Positions 16,946 through 24,285 of a stretch of DNA of 41,253 nt are shown one piece after another. A program made the translations under genes and the position numbers. The stretch spans positions 1-41,253 of the forward strand of contig CAILNN010000046.1 of NCBI GenBank assembly GCA_903835555.1, written 5' to 3'. Origin of the DNA: an uncultured Verrucomicrobiota bacterium (GTDB lineage Bacteria; Verrucomicrobiota; Verrucomicrobiia; Limisphaerales; UBA9464). The notes beneath the pieces are model-generated. The model did no database searches. It saw only the letters and a program-made list of their open reading frames with translations, and was not told the DNA's origin. Each line of letters starts with the position of its first letter. The stretch's first letter is position 1.

Positions 16946-18352
16946 TCAAACCACTCCAGCGCACTCGGCCAAGCGACCCATCAGACGCTCGTGGATATTC
17001 CCAAAACCACCGTTGCTAAACAAGCAAACCACATCTCCGGGCCGCACTTCGTTGCTCACATGATCCAGAATGGCGTCCACCGAGGACAAATAGGCCGCAG
17101 GCCGTCCCGCAAGGCGTAGATCTTGCATCAGTCGTTCTGGATTTAGTCGCTCCTCGGGACGCAGTTGCTCCAACCGCGCCACCTCAGCCACCACCACCCG
17201 GTCGGCCCGCTCCAGCGCATCCGCCAGTTCGCCCTGGAAAACATTCCGACGCGTCGTGTTCGAGCGCGGTTCAAATACGGCCCAAAGACGTCGCCCGGCA
17301 AATTTAACCCGCAACGCTCGTAAGGTCTCGCGAATGGCCGTTGGGTGATGGCCAAAATCATCGACCACTGCTACCCCACCCACTTCGCCCCGCACTTCCA
17401 TCCTCCTCCGCACCCCTTGAAAGGTGGAAAACGCGGACTGAATCTGGCGGTCGGCCAATCCGCAATGCCGGGCACAAGCAACCACGGCCAATGCATTCCG
17501 CACATTGAGCTCTCCCACCAGAGGCAGCACATACTGTTCTTCCCCCGACCGAAATGCTGACTCCGTCGCGCTCAAGGTCACGCCGGTTGCCCGGGAATCA
17601 TTCCGTTCGCCGAGCCCAAAGCGCTTGACCGGGCAATGGCGCAGGTCCAATAGCGGTCCTAAGTTTGGGTCATCCCCGTTGGCTAGGACCAATCCATTCC
17701 GTGGGACCAGATTGAGGAGTCGGCGGAATGAGGTCTGAATCTCGCCCAAGTTGGCAAAAATATCGGCATGATCGAATTCCAGGTTGTTGAGAATGGCTAC
17801 CTCGGGCAGGTAATGGACAAACTTGCTGCGCTTGTCGAAAAACGCAGTGTCATATTCGTCGCCTTCCAGGATGAACCATTCCGAATCCGTGAACCGCGCT
17901 CCCTGACCCAGATTGGTCGGTATTCCTCCTATCAAGAACGACGGATTTAATCCGGCATGTTCAAAAACCCAGGTCAGCAACGAAGTCGTGGTCGTCTTGC
18001 CATGAGTCCCCGTCACCACCAACGACCGTTTTCCACGCAGGAAGCACTCCTTCAAAACTTCCGGCAGTGAACAGTAGCGGAGCTTTCGGTCCAGGACCGT
18101 TTCGGCCTCCGGGTTTCCCCGCGAAATCGCATTGCCGATAACCACTAGGTCGGGATGGTGGTCAAGATTCCCCTCCCGATAGCCGCTTTGCACAATAATC
18201 TGGCGGCTCTCTAGAAACGTCGACATCGGCGGGTAGACATTCTGGTCCGAACCCGTCACGACAAACCCACGCTCTTGCATCGCCGCCGCCACGCTAGCCA
18301 TGGCGGTCCCGCAAATTCCGACAAAATGAACACTCTTGAACCCGGTCAACAC
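16946..18352 (-). CDS. mpl: UDP-N-acetylmuramate:murein tripeptide ligase
   Basis: Mpl joins recycled tripeptide (L-Ala-D-Glu-mesoDAP) to UDP-MurNAc, a peptidoglycan recycling step. ~468 residues, with the MurC-like N-terminal domain 'SVHFVGICGTAMASVAAAMQERGF', the ATP loop 'VVTGTHGKTTTTSLL', and the Mpl-typical 'EGDEYDTAFFDKRSKFVHY' plus 'LNNLEFDHADIF'. The C-terminal ligase domain has 'VDDFGHHPTAI' and 'FEPRSNTTRRNVFQ'. I chose the GTG at 18352; the frame remains open to 18673 but that part overlaps the divergent dehydrogenase gene and does not look like Mpl. Its presence suggests DAP-containing, recycled peptidoglycan. Confidence 0.93.
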   Translation of the reverse strand: MLTGFKSVHFVGICGTAMASVAAAMQERGFVVTGSDQNVYPPMSTFLESRQIIVQSGYREGNLDHHPDLVVIGNAISRGNPEAETVLDRKLRYCSLPEVLKECFLRGKRSLVVTGTHGKTTTTSLLTWVFEHAGLNPSFLIGGIPTNLGQGARFTDSEWFILEGDEYDTAFFDKRSKFVHYLPEVAILNNLEFDHADIFANLGEIQTSFRRLLNLVPRNGLVLANGDDPNLGPLLDLRHCPVKRFGLGERNDSRATGVTLSATESAFRSGEEQYVLPLVGELNVRNALAVVACARHCGLADRQIQSAFSTFQGVRRRMEVRGEVGGVAVVDDFGHHPTAIRETLRALRVKFAGRRLWAVFEPRSNTTRRNVFQGELADALERADRVVVAEVARLEQLRPEERLNPERLMQDLRLAGRPAAYLSSVDAILDHVSNEVRPGDVVCLFSNGGFGNIHERLMGRLAECAGVV

Positions 18353-18444
18353 GCCCCAAGGTTGCGGACGCCAAGCCGGTCCGACAATAAAAACGGACGT
18401 TAAACGGTTGCCGATTTCCGAATGGCTCCCTGATAATCGAACCC

Positions 18445-19209
18445 GTGTTCTCTCTTGCTCAAAAATCTGCCCTTGTGACGGGTGCGGGTTCCGGTATCGG
18501 AGCCGCCATCGCCAGGACCTTTGCCGCCGCCGGGGCATCGGTGGTCGTCGTCGACGTTCATGCCGACCATGGTCAGCGCACCGTGGATGAAATCCGTGCC
18601 ACCGGAGGAACCGCCGAGTTTCGCCGTCTCGACGTAACCGAAGAAGCCGCTTGTCAGGAGCTTGCCGGTACACTGCCGCCGCTGGACATTTTGGTCAATA
18701 ATGCCGGAATCGGCCATGTCGGCACTTTGCTGACGACCACATCTGCCGACTTGGACCGGGTCCTTTCGGTCAATCTGCGTGGCATCTTCAACGTTACCAA
18801 GGCGTTCTTGCCTGGAATGATCGTTCGGGGCAAAGGCTCGGTCATCAACATGGCATCGTCCGCAGGGCTCGAAGGTCTCAAGGATCGTCTCGCCTACGCC
18901 ATCAGCAAGCATGCGGTGGTCGGACTGACCCGCTGCGCCGCCCTGGACCACGCCCGAACCGGTGTCCGGATCAATTGCCTTTGCCCCGGCCGGGTCGAAA
19001 CACCGTTTGTTGAAGCCCGCCTGGCCGAGTATCCCGACCGAGAAGCCGCCTACCGGGAAATGTGTTCCACCCAAGCCAATGGTCGCATGGGCAAGTCGGA
19101 GGAAATCGCCGCCGCTGCACTCTATCTGGCCAGCGACGAGAGTTCCTTCGTCACCGGCTCTGCCTTGGCCATTGATGGCGGCATGACGGCCGGGTCGGGT
19201 CGGTTCTAG
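18445..19209 (+). CDS. Short-chain dehydrogenase/reductase
   Basis: A classical SDR of 254 residues. It has the cofactor motif 'TGAGSGIG' at residues 12-19 and an acidic residue after beta-2 ('VVVVDVHAD'), suggesting NAD(H) preference. The structural motif is 'LVNNAG', and the catalytic Ser and Tyr-x3-Lys lie in 'SSAGLEGLKDRLAYAISK'. 'CPGRVETPF' and the ending 'FVTGSALAIDGGMTAG' are standard. The substrate cannot be named. GTG start at 18445, divergent from mpl with 92 bp between the starts. Confidence 0.92.
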   Translation: MFSLAQKSALVTGAGSGIGAAIARTFAAAGASVVVVDVHADHGQRTVDEIRATGGTAEFRRLDVTEEAACQELAGTLPPLDILVNNAGIGHVGTLLTTTSADLDRVLSVNLRGIFNVTKAFLPGMIVRGKGSVINMASSAGLEGLKDRLAYAISKHAVVGLTRCAALDHARTGVRINCLCPGRVETPFVEARLAEYPDREAAYREMCSTQANGRMGKSEEIAAAALYLASDESSFVTGSALAIDGGMTAGSGRF

Positions 19210-19425
19210 AAACGATTCTTGCTCAACATGCAGCTATTTCGCAGATGCGCTGTCCCTGGTCGACTCTCGACGACGCCTATTTGCGCGGGCGTATGCAGAC
19301 AAATCTGTCTTGAAGACGCGCCGTTGGCGAAATGGGAATCCTTTGGCATCTGGACACGGACATTTTCTCCTGACCGTAACCGATTCGTCACACAATCGGA
19401 AACTCAATCATTCTAGGCTCAACCG

Positions 19426-21699
19426 ATGACTAATCGCAAATCCACCCTGCCAGTTGGCGGCGGAGAGGACACCTTGACCATGGTGGTCAATCGAGCGTCC
19501 CCGGGAGGTGCAAAGTTAATCGAGGTCACGCCGGTCAGTCAGATTTACCGTGAGTCCGTTTATTTGCTCCAGGCCTACAATCGGATGCTTCGGAGTCACG
19601 CCCGCGATTACTTGGTCATTTTCATTGGAATCCTGACCCAAGTGGCTTTTTACATCCAGTTTCCACTGGTGATTAAGTACATCCTGGACAAGGTCATTCC
19701 ACATCAAGATTTCACCAAGCTTGGCGTCGCCGCCGTCGAAATCGTTGTTCTCTTGGGAATCGGATGGGCTGGTTCGTGCGTCCAGACCCGGCGTATGGCG
19801 CGGGTGGGCGGGCGGGTCCTGTCCAAGCTCCGGGCCGATATGGTCGCAAAACTCAATGCGCTGCCTCTTTCATTTTACTCCAATGTTCAGCAGGTCGATC
19901 TGCTGACCCGATTTTCCAGCGACGGCGAGCGGGTGGAGAATTCGATGACGCGTGCCCTCCCGTTCCTCGTCGAAAGCACCCTGGTGACCTTGGGGTGTTT
20001 GATTACCATCGCCTTTATCGATTGGCACCTGGCCCTGGTGGCCACCGTTCTATTGCCGGTTGGATTCCTCAGCAATATTGTTCTTGGGCCGCGCGAGGCG
20101 GTGACCAATAGTGAAAGTCGACGCCTCAAAAACTCCATGCTGGCCTCGGTCGAAGTGTTTCTCGATTCCTGGCTGATGATTCGTGCTTTTGGTGAACGAA
20201 AGCACTTCCGCTCACGCTTTGATCGGGACAATGAACAATACACCGACGCATCGGCTGATTTTTCATATTATGTGAATATCATGCCGGTTTTCTCGGAATA
20301 CGCCGTCAACGGTAGTTTGGCCATGATTGTGATGGTGGGGGCCATTATTGCCATGGAGGGCGGGATTACCACCGGCGCATTTGTCGGAAGTTTTGCCTTA
20401 TTGCGCAAAGTCGCTGATGGCTCGGCAAAGACGGCCCGCTATTTTTCCGCCTTTCACAACGCCATTCGCCCGCTCAAGCGGATTCAGGCTCTCCTCGCCG
20501 AACCGGAAATCGGCATCGACTCCCCCCGAGCCGTTCCGATTTCGTCGCTCTCCCGGGAGATTGCCTTCGAAAATGTCAGCGCCGGCTACGCCCCCGGACA
20601 GGAAGTAGTTAAGAATCTCAATGTGGTTTTGAAGGCCGGTTCTTCCGTTGCCTTTGTCGGTCCGAGTGGGTCGGGCAAGAGCACCATCCTCAAGTTGCTC
20701 ATGCGAATCATCGAGCCGCAATCCGGTGTGATCAAAGTGGACGGAATCGATTTCCGCGAAGCTCAAATGGACGCAATCCGCAGCCGCAGCGGCATTGTCC
20801 TCCAGGATAGCCATGTCTTTCAGGGAACCGTTGCCGAAAATCTGCGGATGGGAAAACCAGAGGCCACCAACGAAGAGATCATGGCCGCCGCCGTTCGCGC
20901 CCAATGCCATGATTGGATCGTCCAGTTGCCCAAAGGCTACGATCAGCCGATTGATGAAAAAGGAACTGTTTTGTCCGGCGGTCAACGCCAGCGAATCGCC
21001 GTTGCCCGCGCCTTCGTTCATGGCTCTATGATTCTGATGCTGGATGAGCCGACCTCCATGCTCGATCCCATTACCGAAGACTCGGTTAATGCCGCCATAC
21101 GTGAGGCAGGAAAGGGACGCACGGTGATCATGTGCACTCACCGCCTCGCATTGTCCCGGAATTTTGATCGAATCGTGGTGGTGGAGAAAGGCTCTATTGT
21201 CGAACAAGGAAGCCACGACGAATTGATTGCCGCCAACGGGCTCTACCGGCGTCTCTGGGAAAAACAACATGGCTTTGTCTCCAATTCGGAGGGTTTTACC
21301 ATCACCCCCGAGCGGCTGCGGGCCATACCCATCTTCGCTTCTCTTGGTTTGGACACACTCGAGGATCTGGCGTCCGAATTTGTCACCGAAACCTACGAGC
21401 CCGGCATGACCATCATCAAGCAGGGTGCATCCGGTGACCGGTTTTACGTGGCGGTGCGCGGTTTGGTCGATGTGCTCATCGCTACCGCCAATGGCGGCGA
21501 GCGCAAGGTCGCCGAGTTGGGTTCAGGCGATCATTTTGGTGAAGTCGCCTTGCTCCGGGCGGTTCCGAGAACCGCAACGGTTCGTGCATCCGCTCATACC
21601 ACCTGCTTGAGTTTGGCCCGCGCTCGTTTCCTGCGACTGGTCAATACGCATCCTGGCCTGCTTGCCGCCTTGGAAAAGGCCATGGAAGCCCGGAAATAG
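19426..21699 (+). CDS. ABC exporter half-transporter with C-terminal cyclic-nucleotide-binding domain
   Basis: 757 residues in three parts. Residues ~60-370 form the six-helix exporter domain. Residues ~385-605 are the ATPase: Walker A 'GPSGSGKST' near 412-420, signature 'LSGGQRQRIAVARA' and Walker B 'ILMLDEPTS'. Residues ~625-750 are a Crp-type cNMP-binding domain with phosphate-binding cassette 'FGEVALLRAVPRTATV'. There G705, E706 and R715 match the residues that hold the cyclic nucleotide. Exporter plus C-terminal cNMP domain suggests allosteric control of transport by a cyclic nucleotide. There is no accessory protein or obvious substrate gene next to it. The ATG at 19426 is clear. Confidence 0.88.
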   Translation: MTNRKSTLPVGGGEDTLTMVVNRASPGGAKLIEVTPVSQIYRESVYLLQAYNRMLRSHARDYLVIFIGILTQVAFYIQFPLVIKYILDKVIPHQDFTKLGVAAVEIVVLLGIGWAGSCVQTRRMARVGGRVLSKLRADMVAKLNALPLSFYSNVQQVDLLTRFSSDGERVENSMTRALPFLVESTLVTLGCLITIAFIDWHLALVATVLLPVGFLSNIVLGPREAVTNSESRRLKNSMLASVEVFLDSWLMIRAFGERKHFRSRFDRDNEQYTDASADFSYYVNIMPVFSEYAVNGSLAMIVMVGAIIAMEGGITTGAFVGSFALLRKVADGSAKTARYFSAFHNAIRPLKRIQALLAEPEIGIDSPRAVPISSLSREIAFENVSAGYAPGQEVVKNLNVVLKAGSSVAFVGPSGSGKSTILKLLMRIIEPQSGVIKVDGIDFREAQMDAIRSRSGIVLQDSHVFQGTVAENLRMGKPEATNEEIMAAAVRAQCHDWIVQLPKGYDQPIDEKGTVLSGGQRQRIAVARAFVHGSMILMLDEPTSMLDPITEDSVNAAIREAGKGRTVIMCTHRLALSRNFDRIVVVEKGSIVEQGSHDELIAANGLYRRLWEKQHGFVSNSEGFTITPERLRAIPIFASLGLDTLEDLASEFVTETYEPGMTIIKQGASGDRFYVAVRGLVDVLIATANGGERKVAELGSGDHFGEVALLRAVPRTATVRASAHTTCLSLARARFLRLVNTHPGLLAALEKAMEARK

Positions 21700-21796
21700 T
21701 GGGGCGAAAAAGCGGTTTCATCCTCCGCAGTCCAGCACGGTGTTCCTTGACGTAGCGACCGCAGGTCCAGGCACTTCCCGACCGATGCGGCAAGGA

Positions 21797-21844
21797 GATG
21801 TCCGCCAGGTCGTGGTCTGCGCCAGCCCTCTGGCGCTTTGGAAA
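21797..21844 (+). repeat. Hairpin-containing dispersed repeat, copy D2
   Basis: Near-identical to 3855-3903, including the stem GCGCCAG-CCCT-CTGGCGC and the flanking TTTGGAAA. Out-of-frame translation of both copies gives the same 'FPKRQRAGA' peptide, which confirms the similarity but is not a gene. Confidence 0.75.
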
Positions 21845-21887
21845 TGGCCGTTGGACGTCCGCACCTTTACCCAACACCTTAACACTC

Positions 21888-22775
21888 ATGGAAAAATCGA
21901 TCACGATGATTGGCCTCGGAAAGATGGGACTACCGATGGCCGAAAACCTCCTCGCCGCTGGGTATGCCCTCACTGTCTTTAATCGGACGGTGGAAAAGGC
22001 CGCCGGATTGGTTTCTCGCGGAGCTGTCTTGGCTGAATCGCCAAGCGTCGCAGTCGCGACCGGAGGCATCGTGGTTTCAATGGTGGCCGACGATCGGGCA
22101 TTGCTCAGCCTCGCCGACGACACGTTTTGTCTGGCATTGGGTGCAGGGATTCACCTGTCCATGAGCACCGTTTCTGCTGAGACCAACCGGACACTGTCCG
22201 AACGCCATGCCCGTTTTGGCGGCCAAGTTGTGGCCGCACCAGTTTTCGGACGTCCCGAGGCAGCTGCGACACGCAAACTTTGGATCGCGACCTCTGGCCC
22301 TGGTACCGCCAAGGCCCAAATCAAAAGCGTTCTGGATGCTTTGGGGCAGGGTGTATTTGACTTTGGCGAGGACGTCGGAGCCGCCAACGTGGTTAAATTG
22401 GCAGGCAATTTTTTGTTGGCGGCGGCCATCGAAGCCATGGCGGAGGCTTCCGCGATGGCTGAAAAGAACGGAGTACCCCGCGCCGCCATGCTGCAGATGA
22501 TGACCTCTACCATTTTCAATTGTCCCATCTACGTCAATTATGGCCGGGGTATCATTCAATCCGATTTCACCGAAGCAAAATTCTCCATTCCGTTGATCCT
22601 GAAGGATATGCATCTGGTTCAGCACACGGCAGCAGCAAGCCGCGCCCCCATGCCCATCGTGAATATCCTTTGCGACCGCTACCTGACCGCCCTCGCCAAA
22701 GGCCGCGAGGCCTACGATTCCACCGCATTGGCCCTGGGTGCCGCCGAAGATGCCGGGCTAAATTGGCTGAAGTAA
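21888..22775 (+). CDS. NAD(P)-dependent beta-hydroxyacid dehydrogenase (HIBADH family)
   Basis: 295 residues. The N-terminal Rossmann motif is 'MIGLGKMGLPMAENLLAAGY', followed by 'VFNRT' (Arg suggests NADP preference). The substrate-loop region reads 'DDRALLSLADDTFC', then 'STVSAETNRTL' and 'APVFGRPEAA'. The catalytic Lys is in 'GAANVVKLAGNFLL'. Relatives include 3-hydroxyisobutyrate, tartronate semialdehyde and succinic semialdehyde (GLYR) reductases. The particular substrate is not determined. I chose the ATG at 21888 because the Rossmann motif follows directly. Confidence 0.9.
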   Translation: MEKSITMIGLGKMGLPMAENLLAAGYALTVFNRTVEKAAGLVSRGAVLAESPSVAVATGGIVVSMVADDRALLSLADDTFCLALGAGIHLSMSTVSAETNRTLSERHARFGGQVVAAPVFGRPEAAATRKLWIATSGPGTAKAQIKSVLDALGQGVFDFGEDVGAANVVKLAGNFLLAAAIEAMAEASAMAEKNGVPRAAMLQMMTSTIFNCPIYVNYGRGIIQSDFTEAKFSIPLILKDMHLVQHTAAASRAPMPIVNILCDRYLTALAKGREAYDSTALALGAAEDAGLNWLK

Positions 22776-22812
22776 GCAGCAAGACAACTCCCGCCAATCC
22801 GAACCGTTCGCC

Positions 22813-22861
22813 CTGTAGCGCCGACAGTCCTGTCGGCTGTACCGCAGCTCTCCAGACCTGC
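22813..22861. repeat. REP-like hairpin element
   Basis: It contains GCCGACAG-TC-CTGTCGGC, an 8-bp inverted repeat, followed by CAGCTCTCCAGACCTG. No T-run follows. It resembles the '...GCGCCGACAG...' type intergenic repeats familiar from Verrucomicrobia; this is recognition, not a search. Confidence 0.55.
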
Positions 22862-23008
22862 CCCGGCGGTCCGAACCGAGCATCCATGCAAAAGAACAGC
22901 CGCGTAGACTGAGACTCCGCGCAGCTCCATTTGTGGTGGAATGAATCTGCATACCTGACCCCCTCCAAAGCTGGACACTTTCCCCTGCTGATAGAATCTT
23001 TCCCCACC

Positions 23009-23461
23009 ATGCCAGTGCCCCCCAAGCCTCCCTCGTTCACCCCCGAAGAGTTGGTCCAGCGCGCCCAAGGCGTCATCAAATCGGCGCGGTTCCCCCAATT
23101 GGCCTCGATGGACGGGGACCAACCGCGCTTGCGACCGGTATCTCCCGTCAAAGTCGATGGCTTTACCATTTATGTCGCCAACCTGCGGGCCTATCACAAG
23201 ACCGTGGAAATCGCTGCCAACCCCAAAGTCGAACTCTGCTACATCGACGATCACCACGACCAGGTTCGCCTGACCTGCGTGGCCTCCATTGTCACCGAGC
23301 GTCCTCTCCTCCAATCGATTTGGGACTCCAACCCATTGCTCCGCCAATACCTCGGTTCCATCGACAATCCTTCGCTGATTATCTACCGCTTGGAGCCCAA
23401 CCGCGTGCGGTATATGCAGGAGTGGGCTCTGGAATACTACGAAGTGCCTCTATCGGCTTAA
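23009..23461 (+). CDS. FMN-binding split-barrel (pyridoxamine-phosphate-oxidase-like) protein
   Basis: 150 residues of the PNPOx-like split-barrel type: 'ARFPQLASMDGDQPRLRPVSPV', 'FTIYVANLRAYHKTVEIAANPKVELCYID' and 'PSLIIYRLEPNRVRYMQEW'. Such proteins bind FMN, F420 or heme and reduce or oxidise small substrates. It is too short and divergent to be a true PdxH. The ATG at 23009 gives the family N-terminus. Confidence 0.8.
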   Translation: MPVPPKPPSFTPEELVQRAQGVIKSARFPQLASMDGDQPRLRPVSPVKVDGFTIYVANLRAYHKTVEIAANPKVELCYIDDHHDQVRLTCVASIVTERPLLQSIWDSNPLLRQYLGSIDNPSLIIYRLEPNRVRYMQEWALEYYEVPLSA

Positions 23462-23522
23462 ATGCAGCCACCACAACAGACTGCTTGAGCCTCCCGCCGC
23501 TTTCGCCTATCCTCTACACCCA

Positions 23523-23681
23523 ATGAAGGGCTTGCTGGCTACCGCGTTTTTCTTGATTTCAACCATCATCCTCGGGGTGACCTGCTATATGGCCGCCGCT
23601 GGTAAAGGCGCATTGCCTTTGCTCGTCGCTTTCCTGGCCTACTTGGTGATGTTCGTCCGCCTGGGCTGCATGGCCCACTAA
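23523..23681 (+). CDS. Small two-helix membrane protein (52 residues)
   Basis: Hand translation gives 'MKGLLATAFFLISTIILGV...' and a second hydrophobic stretch 'LPLLVAFLAYLVMFVRLG', ending 'CMAH'. Two helices of about 18 residues are joined by a short 'AAAGKGA' turn. No family is recognised. It starts 61 bp after the FMN-binding gene, converges with the DUF4870 gene, and could be real because the frame is compact and consistently hydrophobic. Confidence 0.5.
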   Translation: MKGLLATAFFLISTIILGVTCYMAAAGKGALPLLVAFLAYLVMFVRLGCMAH

Positions 23682-23722
23682 AGGCTGGCAAATTGGTCCT
23701 GTTCGTCCTATCGGTCCCATTT

Positions 23723-24127
23723 TTACTTGAGGAACCGGATGGTGAAAGGATAGCGGTAAAGCTGTCCCTCACTCGCCTTAAAGGCCCCAATACAGGTCAG
23801 GACCAAACTGGAAACATACAGCACGGCCAAGATTGGGAAGCCTATCAAGACCAGGCAAAGGGGACCGGCAATCAGGTAATACAGCGCCCAAGAGAGGTGA
23901 AAGTTCAGGACCTCTTTCCCATGTCGATCAACTTCTGGATACTCGGCGCGCTGTGTCAGCCAAATAATCAGCGGTCCAATCAGGTTTCCAAGGAAGACGT
24001 TGAACGCCAGCAAACCCGACAAATGGCAAAGCACGGTCCATTGCACCGTTCCAGCCGGAACCACTCCAGATGTTGAAGGGGGCGGGGTGGGGGATGTGCT
24101 CCCTTGGGATGGCGGTAAGTCGTGCAT
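23723..24127 (-). CDS. DUF4870 (Tic20-like) membrane protein
   Basis: 134 residues with a Pro/Ser/Thr-rich N-terminus of ~25 residues. Hydrophobic helices follow: 'TVLCHLSGLLAFNVFLGNLIGPLIIWL', 'WALYYLIAGPLCLVLIGFPILAVLYV'. The polar segment between has 'EYPEVDRHGKEVLNFHLSW', typical of DUF4870. Function of the family is not established. Confidence 0.85.
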   Translation of the reverse strand: MHDLPPSQGSTSPTPPPSTSGVVPAGTVQWTVLCHLSGLLAFNVFLGNLIGPLIIWLTQRAEYPEVDRHGKEVLNFHLSWALYYLIAGPLCLVLIGFPILAVLYVSSLVLTCIGAFKASEGQLYRYPFTIRFLK

Positions 24128-24285
24128 AGGTTTGGCATCGAATGCAAGCCAAGGTCCGCCCTACGATGACGGTTCCAAGACCGGCTTTCCGAATGAAACC
24201 TGAAATCTCACCGATGCGATAAAATGTCGAGTGGGAATGTGACTCCGATTTTTCGTGAATAGCCCCGCAACTCTGTGGTCGGGTA

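Noticed and set aside
18353..18673. Upstream extension of mpl to 18673
   Set aside because: The added ~107 residues are Arg-rich, unlike Mpl, and overlap the divergent dehydrogenase gene.
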